A stretch of 38,411 nt of DNA from Rhodospirillaceae bacterium (GCA_002724395.1 PBOR01000049.1:1-38411); one strand, 5' to 3'; shown: positions 23,711 through 33,118, numbered from the stretch's first letter. The notes: generated from the letters alone by a model not told the origin. Program-made: numbers and translations.

Positions 23711-25024
23711 ATGGCCAAAGCAGCGAGTAGCAGGCAGCGGGATCTTGTATTTTATTTGCGGGATGCGGGTATAACAGCATTGATGACCCTACCAATTGCT
23801 TTTCCCATGTTTGGTTTTTATTTGATTATGGGTGGGGAGGGACGCGCTTCCGGCGGGTATGGAACCGGAGTTGAGCCAAGATTAATTTGGGTAGTGGTCG
23901 CAGTGCTATCGGTATTTGTCGGGCGGTTTATAATTTCCTTCTTACGGAATGATCCAGCGCTGACGGGCGTAACCCAGAAGTCCGCAATCGAAACGCGACG
24001 TTATATGTCCGAGACGATCGGGCCCTGGATTGGTCCGGGATTATTGAGTTTAGCCCTTCTATGGCCACTTTTACCATTCGTAGATCGTTGGTTGCTGGAC
24101 CTCGGTATTCTCGTTCTTACCTACATCATGTTGGGCTGGGGGCTTAACATTGTTGTAGGTTTGGCGGGATTGCTTGACTTGGGGTACGTCGCCTTCTACG
24201 CGGTTGGCGCATACTCCTATGCGTTGATTGCGTTGAATTTCGACTTATCTTTTTGGCAATGTCTTCCCTTGGCAGGCGGATTCGCTGCTTTGTTCGGGAT
24301 ATTGTTGGGCTTTCCAGTGCTGCGTCTGCGCGGTGATTATTTGGCCATTGTGACGCTCGGCTTTGGAGAAATCATTCGGATCATTTTGCTGAATTGGTAT
24401 GAGTTCACCAAGGGGCCGGATGGCATAAGCGGTATTCCCCGCCCAAGTTTCTTTGGCCTGCCTTTCACTAATCAAGAGGGGGCTACGACGAGCTTCCATA
24501 AATTCTTTGGAATTGAATATGAGTCCACGCATCGGATCGTATTCATGTACTACCTGATATTGGGACTGGCGCTTCTGACAAATGCGTTTACGAAACGTAT
24601 TCGAAAATTGCCGGTTGGGCGAGCATGGGAAGCGTTGAGGGAAGACGAAGTTGCCTGTCGCGCTCTGGGGATTAATCCGCGCAATACTAAGCTCACCGCA
24701 TTTGCCGTTGGCGCAATGTTTGCCGGTTTTGCAGGTTCTTTTTTCGCAACCCGCCAGGGATTCATCAGCCCAGAAAGTTTCACCTTTATTGAATCTGCAA
24801 TCATTCTTGCCATTGTAGTTCTGGGGGGCATGGGCAGCCAATTGGGTATCGTGCTTGCAGCGGTTTTTCTAATTGGTATGACGGAACTGTTTCGCGAGCT
24901 GGAGCAGTTTCGCATGTTGGCGTTCGGCGCGGGTATGGTTGCCATCATGGTATGGCGCCCGCGGGGTCTCCTCACACGAAGAGAACCAACGGTTTCGCTT
25001 AAAGATAACCGGAGCGAAATATGA
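23711..25024 (+). CDS. livM: ABC transporter permease LivM, 437 aa
   Basis: LivM-type permease with an extra N-terminal part: about ten hydrophobic segments, the GLAGLLDLGYVAFYAVGAYSYAL signature, the EALREDEVACRALGINPRNTKLTAFAVGA coupling region, and the closing VVLGGMGSQLGIVLAAVF and MVWRPRGLL. The first 110 residues carry extra membrane segments and a cytoplasmic loop that many long alphaproteobacterial LivM proteins have. It overlaps livG by four bases (ATGA type), typical for this operon. Functions with LivH as the translocation pore. Confidence 0.95.
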   Translation: MAKAASSRQRDLVFYLRDAGITALMTLPIAFPMFGFYLIMGGEGRASGGYGTGVEPRLIWVVVAVLSVFVGRFIISFLRNDPALTGVTQKSAIETRRYMSETIGPWIGPGLLSLALLWPLLPFVDRWLLDLGILVLTYIMLGWGLNIVVGLAGLLDLGYVAFYAVGAYSYALIALNFDLSFWQCLPLAGGFAALFGILLGFPVLRLRGDYLAIVTLGFGEIIRIILLNWYEFTKGPDGISGIPRPSFFGLPFTNQEGATTSFHKFFGIEYESTHRIVFMYYLILGLALLTNAFTKRIRKLPVGRAWEALREDEVACRALGINPRNTKLTAFAVGAMFAGFAGSFFATRQGFISPESFTFIESAIILAIVVLGGMGSQLGIVLAAVFLIGMTELFRELEQFRMLAFGAGMVAIMVWRPRGLLTRREPTVSLKDNRSEI

Positions 25025-25875
25025 CCAGTTCCGTCTTGAGCGTGGATAGTTTATCGATGGTATTCGGAGGCCTTGTCGCTGTGGACGATGTTTCCTTTGA
25101 CGTTGGGGAAGGTTTAATCACCGCCATCATTGGGCCGAACGGCGCGGGCAAGACCACATTATTTAATTGTCTGACTGGGTTTTATCGGCCGACCGCTGGC
25201 AAAATCGTAATACAGGTGGATGGCCGTGAACACCGGTTGGAACGCATGGAAGGATTCCGCATTGCAAGCCAGGCGAAGATTGCACGTACCTTTCAGAATA
25301 TTCGTCTCTTCCCGCAGATGTCAGTTTTAGAGAACCTGGTTGTTGCGCAACATAATGACTTGATGCGGGCATCGGGTTTCAGTATTTACGGCCTCTTCGG
25401 ATTGAAGAAATACAAGCGAGCTGAAGCAGCCTCTGTCGACAAGGCAAAGGCATGGTTGAAAAAAATCGGCCTGGTCAAAATGGCCGATCAAGAGGCAGGC
25501 GAATTACCCTACGGCAGCCAGCGCTTGTTGGAAATCGCGCGCGCCATGTGTACGAAGCCCAAACTTCTGTGCCTTGACGAACCAGCAGCGGGATTGAATG
25601 CGACAGAATCGGCGCGGCTCAGCGAACTTATTCAATACATAAAAATGGAAGAAGATTGTTCAGTGCTTTTGATTGAGCACGATATGACCGTAGTGATGAA
25701 CATATCCGATAAAATCATTGTGTTGGATCACGGTGCCAAAATTGCCGAAGGGCTACCAGAGGACATTCGCAATGATCCTCATGTCATCGGCGCCTATTTG
25801 GGTGAAGACGATGACGAACCCCTACCTGAGCTGATAGCGGAGAATTTGGAAGAAGAACCGATGGAGCATCCATAG
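25021..25875 (+). CDS. livG: ABC transporter ATP-binding protein LivG, 284 aa
   Basis: Walker A GPNGAGKTT (38-46), the Q-loop region TFQNIRLFPQMSVLENL, the LivG-type signature LPYGSQRLLEIARAM, and Walker B LLCLDEPAAGLN are all present, followed by LLIEHDMTVVMN with the switch His. It hydrolyses ATP to drive uptake through LivHM. The C-terminus has an acidic tail (EDDDEPLPELIAENLEEEP) beyond the usual end. It starts inside the end of livM and is directly followed by livF, which begins at the next base after its stop. Confidence 0.95.
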   Translation: MTSSVLSVDSLSMVFGGLVAVDDVSFDVGEGLITAIIGPNGAGKTTLFNCLTGFYRPTAGKIVIQVDGREHRLERMEGFRIASQAKIARTFQNIRLFPQMSVLENLVVAQHNDLMRASGFSIYGLFGLKKYKRAEAASVDKAKAWLKKIGLVKMADQEAGELPYGSQRLLEIARAMCTKPKLLCLDEPAAGLNATESARLSELIQYIKMEEDCSVLLIEHDMTVVMNISDKIIVLDHGAKIAEGLPEDIRNDPHVIGAYLGEDDDEPLPELIAENLEEEPMEHP

Positions 25876-26586
25876 ATGGCGTTGCTTGAAATTTCTTCGT
25901 TGTGCAGCGGGTACGGCAAAATTGAGGCCTTGAAAGGGGTCGATGTAGCTGTCGAGGCAGGGGAGATTGTAACCCTAATCGGCGCCAATGGTGCCGGTAA
26001 AACTAGCTTGTTAATGACGATTTGTGGAAACCCGGAGACCCGTGGCGGATCGATCCATTTTCAAGGTGAGAAGATTAGTGGATTGCCGACCCACGAGATC
26101 ATTCGAAAAGGCATTGCCCATGCACCGGAGGGCCGCCGCATTTTTCCGCGCATGACCGTTTTGGAAAACCTACAATTGGGCACGCCAGCACATGTGGCAG
26201 ATAGCAGTTTGTTCGACCAAGTTTATACATTGTTTCCGATATTGCAGGAACGCGGTGAGCAACGTGGAGGAACGTTGTCAGGAGGAGAACAACAGATGCT
26301 CGCAATCGGGCGTGCGCTTATGTCCCGGCCTACATTACTGCTTTTAGATGAGCCTTCTTTGGGGCTCGCGCCGTTGATGGTGAAGCGTATTTTCGAAGCA
26401 ATCAGGCAAATAAATAACGAAACCGGCACGACTATCCTATTGGTTGAGCAAAATGCTCATCAAGCGTTGCGACTTGCCGCGAGGGGCTATGTGCTGGTGA
26501 ATGGTCAAATTACCCTGTCGGGTAAGAGTGATGAATTGTTGCAAGATAAAGAAATTAGAAAAGCCTATTTGGAAGGAGGGCATTGA
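25876..26586 (+). CDS. livF: ABC transporter ATP-binding protein LivF, 236 aa
   Basis: Second ATPase of the system: Walker A GANGAGKTS (36-44), signature LSGGEQQMLAIGRAL (133-147), Walker B LLLLDEPSLGLAP and LLVEQNAHQALRLA with the switch-region pattern of LivF (Gln-Asn, where many ABC proteins have His). Length and motif order are normal. It starts immediately after the LivG stop, so they are translationally coupled. The binding-protein gene follows 87 nt later. Confidence 0.95.
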   Translation: MALLEISSLCSGYGKIEALKGVDVAVEAGEIVTLIGANGAGKTSLLMTICGNPETRGGSIHFQGEKISGLPTHEIIRKGIAHAPEGRRIFPRMTVLENLQLGTPAHVADSSLFDQVYTLFPILQERGEQRGGTLSGGEQQMLAIGRALMSRPTLLLLDEPSLGLAPLMVKRIFEAIRQINNETGTTILLVEQNAHQALRLAARGYVLVNGQITLSGKSDELLQDKEIRKAYLEGGH

Positions 26587-26673
26587 GGCAAAGGTAAAAA
26601 TTTTATAGATGTTTTGTTATATTAAGAGGCAGGCAGGCTATAAAGGTACCATTGCTTTTAAGGAGGGATTGAG

Positions 26674-27798
26674 ATGAATTCCAAAGTAATTTCTATAATT
26701 CTCATCGCAGCAGCGGCTGCAGTCGGCTATATGCTGTACAAGCCAGGCGGCGGCAATGGCGATGAAATTGTTGTTGCCGTGGTTGGGCCTATGACCGGTC
26801 AACAAGCTACATTTGGCGCCCAAATGAAGGCGGGTGTGGTCCAAGCCGTGGCCGATGTGAATGAAGCGGGCGGCGTGCTGGGCAAAAAGCTCAAACTTGA
26901 AATTGGCGATGATGCCTGCGACCCCAAACAAGCAGTTGCTGTGGCTAACAAAATGGTTGGCAAAGGCGTTAAGTTGGTTGTGGGGCATTTCTGTTCCGGC
27001 TCGTCAATCCCGGCATCCAAGGTTTACACAGAAGAAGATATTATCCAGATATCACCGGGGTCGACGAACCCCAAGCTAACGGACGAGGGTGGCTATAACG
27101 TGTTTCGTACATGTGGCCGCGATGATCAGCAGGGCGAAGTGGCGGGCAATTACATCGCAAAACATTTTGCGGGTAAGCGCGTCGCTATCGTTCATGATAA
27201 AACGGCTTACGGTAAGGGGCTGGCGGACGAGACTCGGAAATATATGGGCAAAGCCGGTTTGAAGAACGTACTCTATGAAGCCTATACCGCCGGTGAAAAA
27301 GACTATTCGGCTTTGGTGTCAAAGCTGAAATCCGAATCCATCGATGTGTTGTTCGTCGGCGGATACCATACGGAAGCAGGGCTGATTATGCGGCAAATGC
27401 GCGAGCAGGGAATGTCTACCATCCTGGTGTCAGGAGATGCTCTGACAACAGTAGAATATTGGGGAATTACAGGCAAAGCCGGCGAAGGCACATTAATGAC
27501 TTTCAGTCCCGATCCACGGAAGAATCCTGCAGCGGCTGGAGTAGTCAGTCGTATGCGAGCAAAAAATATCGAGCCGGAAGGGTATAATCTTTATTCTTAC
27601 GGTGCTGTGCAGGCTTGGGTGGCTGCCGTTAAGCGTACGAATGACACTACGTCAAAGAAAGTCGCTAAAATGCTACAAAGTATGCCGATAGAGACGGTAC
27701 TGGGTAAAATTAGTTTCAATAATAAGGGTGACGTCAACGCACCGGGCTACGTTATGTATGAGTGGAAGGAAGGAAAGTACGATTACGTCCAAAAATAG
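26674..27798 (+). CDS. livK: Periplasmic substrate-binding protein of the Liv-type ABC transporter, 374 aa
   Basis: A type I periplasmic binding protein of the Leu/Ile/Val group: VAVVGPMTGQQATFGAQMKAG (the GP-TG loop that grips the ligand carboxyl and amino groups), GVLGKKLKLEIGDDACDPKQAVAVANKMV, ISPGSTNP, and YNLYSYGAVQAWVAAV. It should bind the transported amino acid, amide or organic acid and deliver it to LivHM. The N-terminus MNSKVISIILIAAAAAVGYML lacks a lipobox and a clear A-x-A cleavage site, so it may stay as a membrane anchor. AAGGAGGG is the ribosome site. Its place last in the operon differs from the more usual first place. Ligand unknown; the adjoining CoA genes suggest a carboxylate. 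Confidence 0.92.
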   Translation: MNSKVISIILIAAAAAVGYMLYKPGGGNGDEIVVAVVGPMTGQQATFGAQMKAGVVQAVADVNEAGGVLGKKLKLEIGDDACDPKQAVAVANKMVGKGVKLVVGHFCSGSSIPASKVYTEEDIIQISPGSTNPKLTDEGGYNVFRTCGRDDQQGEVAGNYIAKHFAGKRVAIVHDKTAYGKGLADETRKYMGKAGLKNVLYEAYTAGEKDYSALVSKLKSESIDVLFVGGYHTEAGLIMRQMREQGMSTILVSGDALTTVEYWGITGKAGEGTLMTFSPDPRKNPAAAGVVSRMRAKNIEPEGYNLYSYGAVQAWVAAVKRTNDTTSKKVAKMLQSMPIETVLGKISFNNKGDVNAPGYVMYEWKEGKYDYVQK

Positions 27799-27816
27799 AT
27801 GCGGCTTTAGTCAAAT

Positions 27817-29037
27817 ATGAGAGAAATCGTAGTAACTGTGAGCCATATGCGCTTGTTAGCTGTTTACGCAGTTCTACTAATCGGAGTATTTGGTGCGCCA
27901 TCGTCATTGGCAAATCCCCATAATTTTGACACTTGGCTTGCTAATTTTCGACTAGATGCTCTGCGCTCGGGCATTTCAGAAGAAACACTCCGCTCAGCGC
28001 TAGACGGTGTAAAGCCTCGTCCAAAAGTTGTGAGAAAGGATCGTAGTCAGGCTGAATTTACGCAATCCTATTGGCGCTATATGGAGCGTGTGAATAAACG
28101 GCGTATCGATAAAGGAAAAGAGCTCCTAATAAAATATAGCCCTCTACTAAAGCGCGTACAGGCACGGTATGGCGTACAACCACGGTTCCTAATCGCTTTT
28201 TGGGGCCTTGAAAGCAACTATGGCAGCACGTTTGGCGGTCATCCGGTTATTCCTTCATTAGCGACACTCGCTTATGACAACCGACGCGCAAAATTTTTTA
28301 GGGTGCAATTATTAGCTGCGTTAAAGATTTTAGACCGTGGAGATATAACCCTAGACCGAATGATTGGTTCGTGGGCGGGGGCCATGGGGCATGTCCAATT
28401 TATTCCAAGCACCTATGAAAGCTATGCCGTTGATTTTGATGGTGATGGTCGCCGTGATATTTGGCACAGTATGGCCGATGTTTTCGCTTCAGCGGCTAAT
28501 TATTTATCTAGTCTTGGATGGAACGACAAAGAGACATGGGGCCGAGAAGTGCGCTTACCAGCCGACTTCGATTTCTCCCAGGCGTCCTTGAGTGTACGAA
28601 AACCTCTTTATGATTGGCAGCAAGCAGGAGTACGGCGAATCACCGGTGGAAAATTACCGAATGTGAATTTTAAAACTTCGCTTCTTATTCCTGCAGGACA
28701 CCGTGGTCCCGCCTTCGCAGTCTATGGTAATTTTCGACGAATAATGCGCTGGAACCGCTCGATTCTATATGCCATATCAGTTGGCCATCTTTCAGACAGG
28801 TTCATAGGTCTCGGTCCGATTAGTGTTCGGCGCCCAGCAAACGATAAGCGTGTAAGTGTATATATGGTAAAGGAAATTCAGGCTCGCTTAAATCAACGTG
28901 GCTTCAAGGCGGGGAAACCTGACGGAGTTATTGGCAAGGGATCACGCGCAGCTATTCGTGCGTTTCAGAAGATGAAAAATGTTCCAGCCGATGGGTATGT
29001 GACTGCAGATTTATTGGAGTTGCTACGCAAAGAATAA
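27817..29037 (+). CDS. mltB: Lytic murein transglycosylase, MltB family, with C-terminal peptidoglycan-binding domain
   Basis: Signal peptide core RLLAVYAVLLIGVFGAPSSLA, then the MltB-type SLT domain with the catalytic E132 in FWGLESNYGSTFG, followed by AMGHVQFIPSTYESYAVDFDG and PG_binding_1 repeats at the end (QARLNQRGFKAGKPDGVIGKGSRAAIRAFQKM, about 347-378). It cleaves the MurNAc-GlcNAc bond to 1,6-anhydromuropeptides in the periplasm. I list the ATG at 27817; the ATG at 27847 gives a cleaner signal peptide and is a good alternative. No lipobox Cys, so probably soluble. It precedes rlpA by 97 nt; cell-wall genes cluster here. Confidence 0.88.
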   Translation: MREIVVTVSHMRLLAVYAVLLIGVFGAPSSLANPHNFDTWLANFRLDALRSGISEETLRSALDGVKPRPKVVRKDRSQAEFTQSYWRYMERVNKRRIDKGKELLIKYSPLLKRVQARYGVQPRFLIAFWGLESNYGSTFGGHPVIPSLATLAYDNRRAKFFRVQLLAALKILDRGDITLDRMIGSWAGAMGHVQFIPSTYESYAVDFDGDGRRDIWHSMADVFASAANYLSSLGWNDKETWGREVRLPADFDFSQASLSVRKPLYDWQQAGVRRITGGKLPNVNFKTSLLIPAGHRGPAFAVYGNFRRIMRWNRSILYAISVGHLSDRFIGLGPISVRRPANDKRVSVYMVKEIQARLNQRGFKAGKPDGVIGKGSRAAIRAFQKMKNVPADGYVTADLLELLRKE

Positions 29038-29133
29038 GGTAACAGTAATGCTAAAGTTGCCGCACTTTGTTGCACTGACTACTATCGAGTCAGATTGGAG
29101 CAAAATTTGGGTCTGCCTAGCAGTAGATAATCC

Positions 29134-30111
29134 ATGAACGCTTATAAAATTTTCACATTCCTACTATTGCTCACCTGCGGGTTTGTGGTTGCAGGGTGCG
29201 CTGAAACTCAATTTCTAGCCAATTTTATGAAACAAGGGTCGGATGCGCTATCGCCTGCGCAGGTTGGTAAATATAAGATTGGTAGGCCTTATCAAATTAA
29301 GGGGGTCTGGTATCGACCACAGGTAAATTATAGCTATGATGAAACCGGTGTAGCGTCCTGGTATGGGCCAAAATTTCATGGCAGGCCAACGGCAAATGGC
29401 GAAATTTTTGATATGAATAAAGTTGGTGCAGCACATAAAACTTTACCGATACCAACATTAGTACGGGTTACAAATTTGCGAAATGGCAAAGCGATGAATA
29501 TCCGCATCAATGATCGTGGGCCGTATGCACATGGCAGGATCATTGATCTCTCCAAACGTGCTGCACAATTACTGGGATTTGAGAAAGCTGGAACAGCGCC
29601 CGTCCGTGTTCAGGTACTCGAGCGTGAAAGCCGTCTTATGGCGGCTATCGCACAAGGTCAGACGTCGAACGAGGCTGATTTGAGCCCAAGGCCGCGTTCT
29701 GCGCCCAGTGTGGCCGTTACCAGTCAGTCGTTGCCTGCGCCAACTGGAACCCGGGTCGCATCGGCACCAAGTCGCAATTACCAAGTTAACCCTGCAGGGA
29801 AATCAAAAGTAAGATCCTTGCGCCAGCTGGTAAAGCCAAGTCAAACGGTTGAGCACGTTACAAATGTTAAAGTACCACAAAACACTCGTTACTTTGTTCA
29901 AGCAGGTGCGTTTACTAACCACGCTAATGCAAATCGGGCCAACACATTATTAAGTTCTGTTGGGCCGTCTCAAATAACAATGATAACGGGTAGCGATGCA
30001 CAATTTTTTCGCGTTCGATTAGGGCCTTTCGTTAACGTGCAAAAAGCGGATACGACGCTCGCGCGAGTAATCCGGTCTGGTTATTCAGAAGCACGAATTG
30101 TTATCGACTAA
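29134..30111 (+). CDS. rlpA: Septal ring lytic transglycosylase RlpA, lipoprotein with SPOR domain
   Basis: A lipoprotein signal ends in VVAGC22. The double-psi beta-barrel follows with GVASWYGPKFHGRPTANGE and the INDRGPYAHGRIIDLS motif (residues 124-139) that holds the catalytic Asp of RlpA. After a Ser/Pro-rich linker (about 165-245) comes a SPOR domain (TRYFVQAGAF..A to the end) that targets denuded glycan at division sites. It acts in the periplasm at the septum on peptidoglycan without stem peptides. 30111 is followed after 69 nt by the D,D-carboxypeptidase. Typical order in Alphaproteobacteria. Confidence 0.92.
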   Translation: MNAYKIFTFLLLLTCGFVVAGCAETQFLANFMKQGSDALSPAQVGKYKIGRPYQIKGVWYRPQVNYSYDETGVASWYGPKFHGRPTANGEIFDMNKVGAAHKTLPIPTLVRVTNLRNGKAMNIRINDRGPYAHGRIIDLSKRAAQLLGFEKAGTAPVRVQVLERESRLMAAIAQGQTSNEADLSPRPRSAPSVAVTSQSLPAPTGTRVASAPSRNYQVNPAGKSKVRSLRQLVKPSQTVEHVTNVKVPQNTRYFVQAGAFTNHANANRANTLLSSVGPSQITMITGSDAQFFRVRLGPFVNVQKADTTLARVIRSGYSEARIVID

Positions 30112-30179
30112 CCTTGCCATTTGACAGACACATTTTCTTTTTAAATTGCCGTCACCTTGCACGGCGCGGATATAGATAA

Positions 30180-31343
30180 ATGATACTTAATTTTTTTCAA
30201 AACCGAATACGACAGTTTTTCCTTTTGGTCTGCCTTGCGTTCGTTTTGACGGTCAGTAACGCTATGGAAGTTAGCGCAATACCCACTAAAGCCGAGCAAG
30301 CACTGATAGTCGAATTCAATACTGGGAAGGTCCTTTTAGCCAAGAATGCGGAAACACCTATGCATCCCGCATCGATGACGAAAATCATGACAGCCTATAT
30401 GATTTTTGACCGTTTGAAAGAAGGGTTATTATCGTTAGATACACGCTTTCGCGTCAGTCGTAATGCATGGCGGAAACGTGGCTCCAAAATGTTTCTTAGA
30501 GAGAACAAGTATGTTCGGATTGAAGATTTAATTCGTGGCATAATTGTGCAATCAGGCAATGATGCATCCATTGCTGTCGCAGAGGGAATATCGGGAAACG
30601 AAGAAGATTTTGCCCGAGATATGACGCTTAAAGCGCGTGAAATTGGTATGGCCAACACGACCTTTAAGAATGCTTCTGGTTGGCCTAATGCGCAGCACCT
30701 TACCACGGCACATGATCTCGCAACGCTGATTGAATCAACCATAAAAGAATATCCGGAATTCTATCATTATTATTCGGAGAAAGAATTCACTTACGCCAAC
30801 ATTAGGCAGTACAATCGTAACCCGCTTTTACGGCTGAATACGGGCGTGGATGGATTGAAAACCGGCCATACCGATGTTGCGGGTTACGGACTAGCGGCCT
30901 CAGCAATCCGAGAAGGGCGGCGTCTCGTATTAGTCATTAACGGCTTGAAATCAAAACGAGACCGTGCCCGGGAGTCAGAATATTTACTGAATTGGGCGTT
31001 TCGGACGTTTAAAAACTATAAATTATTTTCTGCAGGAGAGACTATAACGACCGCCTCCGTGTGGTTGGGCGATGCTGAAAAAGTGCCATTGGTAGTTGAC
31101 CAGGATTTCGTCATTACGATTAAGCGGCGGGCACGCGCAAATATGAAAGTAATTGCTCGACTTACCGAACCAATTTCTGCGCCAATAAGAAAAGGCGACT
31201 TGCTGGGACATTTGCTGGTATTCGTGCCAGGAGAAAAGAAAATTGAAGTTCCCCTTAAAGCGGGTGCAGACGTTTCTGATCTTGGTACGATGGGCCGGGT
31301 GACTGCGATCATTAATCACTTATTGTGGGGCAGTAGTCATTGA
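30180..31343 (+). CDS. dacC: D-alanyl-D-alanine carboxypeptidase (PBP5/6 family)
   Basis: Signal peptide (RQFFLLVCLAFVLTVSNAM), then the serine D,D-peptidase motifs in order: S65-M-T-K68 (PASMTK), S125-G-N127 (VQSGNDAS) and K227-T-G229 (LKTGHTD). The C-terminal beta-domain of PBP5/6 is present (KVPLVVDQDFVITIKRRARANM). It trims the terminal D-Ala of peptidoglycan side chains in the periplasm; 387 residues is the family length. It lies upstream of thymidylate kinase; its stop (31341-31343) is 17 nt before the unusual tmk start. Confidence 0.92.
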   Translation: MILNFFQNRIRQFFLLVCLAFVLTVSNAMEVSAIPTKAEQALIVEFNTGKVLLAKNAETPMHPASMTKIMTAYMIFDRLKEGLLSLDTRFRVSRNAWRKRGSKMFLRENKYVRIEDLIRGIIVQSGNDASIAVAEGISGNEEDFARDMTLKAREIGMANTTFKNASGWPNAQHLTTAHDLATLIESTIKEYPEFYHYYSEKEFTYANIRQYNRNPLLRLNTGVDGLKTGHTDVAGYGLAASAIREGRRLVLVINGLKSKRDRARESEYLLNWAFRTFKNYKLFSAGETITTASVWLGDAEKVPLVVDQDFVITIKRRARANMKVIARLTEPISAPIRKGDLLGHLLVFVPGEKKIEVPLKAGADVSDLGTMGRVTAIINHLLWGSSH

Positions 31344-31359
31344 ACCAAGGGGGTATGAA

Positions 31360-31995
31360 ATTTCAGGACGCTTCATAACATTTGAGGGAGGAGAGGGAAC
31401 CGGTAAGTCGACACAGTCAAAGAGATTGGCCGAATCTTTAGTCGCGATGAACGTTGACGCTCTGGTGACGCGGGAGCCTGGCGGTGCACCTGGCGCTGAG
31501 CTAATTAGAGACCTCCTCGTAGATGGCGCAACTGATAAATGGGACCCCTTTACCGAGACGCTACTGCATATAACAGCCCGTCATGATCATGTGGAGAATT
31601 TGATACGGCCTGCATTGTTAGCAGGTAAGTGGGTAGTGTGTGATCGTTTTCTTCATTCCACACGCGCTTATCAAGGGTATGGCCAAGGACAAGATTTGAA
31701 GATCATCGATGCATTGCACGAAATTGCTCTTTGGGGCCTGCATCCTGATCTCACTATTATCTTGGATTTGGATGCCGAAATTGGACTACAACGTGCTTTC
31801 GGGAGGGGTGATGAGAATGGTACAAGATACGAAAGCATGGGGGTGGAGTTCCATCAGCGTATCCGTTCCGGCTTTCTGGAAATGGCAGAACAATCATCGG
31901 AAAGTTTCCTTGTGATCGATGCAAGCGAAGATATTGAGACGATTGCCCTTAGAGTGAAGGAGGCGGTGCGTCACCGGTTTTCCATCGATATTTAG
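31360..31995 (+). CDS. tmk: Thymidylate kinase, apparently with an ATT start codon
   Basis: The reading frame carries the P-loop FEGGEGTGKSTQ, CDRFLHST (DRx motif), and the LID GRGDENGTRY, all normal for a dTMP kinase of about 211 residues. But between the upstream stop (31300-31302) and the P-loop there is no ATG, GTG or TTG. The ribosome site AAGGGGG at 31347-31353 is 6 nt before ATT at 31360, giving ISGRFITFEGG, which matches the family N-terminus. Alternatively ATG at 31355 would be the start if one A were missing from the run AAA at 31358-31360 (then MKISGRF...). A truncated TTG start at 31426 would lack the P-loop and is wrong. It phosphorylates dTMP to dTDP. Neighbour holB is 16 nt downstream. 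Confidence 0.85.
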   Translation: MSGRFITFEGGEGTGKSTQSKRLAESLVAMNVDALVTREPGGAPGAELIRDLLVDGATDKWDPFTETLLHITARHDHVENLIRPALLAGKWVVCDRFLHSTRAYQGYGQGQDLKIIDALHEIALWGLHPDLTIILDLDAEIGLQRAFGRGDENGTRYESMGVEFHQRIRSGFLEMAEQSSESFLVIDASEDIETIALRVKEAVRHRFSIDI

Positions 31996-32011
31996 GGATA
32001 TTTAGAGGACT

Positions 32012-33118
32012 ATGCATCCGCGGGAAAATTATGATTTAACCAGTCATGAAGCGGCAGAAAATGCTTTTATAGAGGCATGGACTTCCGGTCGGACTGCTCA
32101 TGCGTGGCTAATTACGGGGCCAGAGGGTATCGGGAAAGCAACGTTAGCTTATAGGATAGCGCGGTTTGTTTTAACTAACGATAATCCCGTCCATGAGCAT
32201 CCCACTTTGTTGTTCGACGATGAACCGTCAACTAATCAAGCATCTCTCCTGATAGATCGAAATTTACCTGTTTGCCAACAAATCGAGCGTGGAAGCAATC
32301 CCGACTTTCGCGTTCTAGAGCCCGGTATGTTGAACCCGTCGACGGGGCAACCCACTCAGCAAATTGTAGTAGCACAGGTGCGAGCTGCTCTAGAAGTAAC
32401 GACGATGACTGCGGCTGCTGGAGGTTGGAGGGTCATAATTATTGATCCTGCTGATTCTCTAAATGTAAATGCCGCGAACGCAATCTTGAAAACCCTCGAA
32501 GAACCGCCTGCTCAGACGCTATTTTTATTAGTGAGCCATGCACCAGGAAGGCTGTTACCAACGATTAGATCGCGTTGCAGGCGTCTGGATTTAAAGCCAC
32601 TTCCAGAGGATCAAGTGCAGGAACTTCTCGGACGCTTCGGCGGAGTGAACGATGAACGTGCATCTGAAATTGCGAAATTATCGGGCGGCAGTATTGGTAA
32701 GGCTATTGAGCTGGCTAATGGCAATGGCATGGCGCTTTATGAGGCCATTCATCGTGCTGCCAGCGGATTACCATTGATTGATGTGACGTCGCTACACGCT
32801 TTAGGTGATCTCGTTGTAAAACGAAAAAATAGCGATACGGATACATTTCCGATCCTGGCGACCATGATTTCCGACTGGTTGGCGGCGCTAGTTTTAGCAG
32901 GTGCGCGCGGGCATACAACACCAGAAGTTATACCCGGCGAACATGCACTACAGGATCGCTTATTGGGCGATGGCACTTCGCTTGATCACTGGATAGAGGT
33001 ATGGGAAAAGGTCACCGCTTTGTTGGCCCAAACCGATCACATCAACTTAGACCGCAAACAAGTGATCATCGAAAGTTTTTCTCTCATTGAAGCGGCAGCC
33101 TCTTCTAGCGCTTCATAG
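32012..33118 (+). CDS. holB: DNA polymerase III subunit delta' (HolB)
   Basis: AAA+ clamp-loader subunit: P-loop-like GPEGIGKAT (36-44), the VNAANAILKTLEEPPAQTLFLLVSH region and the SRCRRLDLKPL sensor motif. Insertion between Walker A and the central part and no E. coli-type zinc cysteines is normal for alphaproteobacteria. 368 residues. It belongs to the clamp loader that opens the beta clamp at replication forks. Gene order tmk - holB - metG - tatD is common in Alphaproteobacteria, linked here by 16 and 37 nt gaps. Start ATG 32012 with AGAGGAC as ribosome site. Confidence 0.93.
   Translation: MHPRENYDLTSHEAAENAFIEAWTSGRTAHAWLITGPEGIGKATLAYRIARFVLTNDNPVHEHPTLLFDDEPSTNQASLLIDRNLPVCQQIERGSNPDFRVLEPGMLNPSTGQPTQQIVVAQVRAALEVTTMTAAAGGWRVIIIDPADSLNVNAANAILKTLEEPPAQTLFLLVSHAPGRLLPTIRSRCRRLDLKPLPEDQVQELLGRFGGVNDERASEIAKLSGGSIGKAIELANGNGMALYEAIHRAASGLPLIDVTSLHALGDLVVKRKNSDTDTFPILATMISDWLAALVLAGARGHTTPEVIPGEHALQDRLLGDGTSLDHWIEVWEKVTALLAQTDHINLDRKQVIIESFSLIEAAASSSAS

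Noticed and set aside
24245..24841. Long 198-codon open frame on the minus strand
   Set aside because: Lies entirely opposite livM, which has clear family motifs; no motif, ribosome site or hydrophobic pattern of its own.
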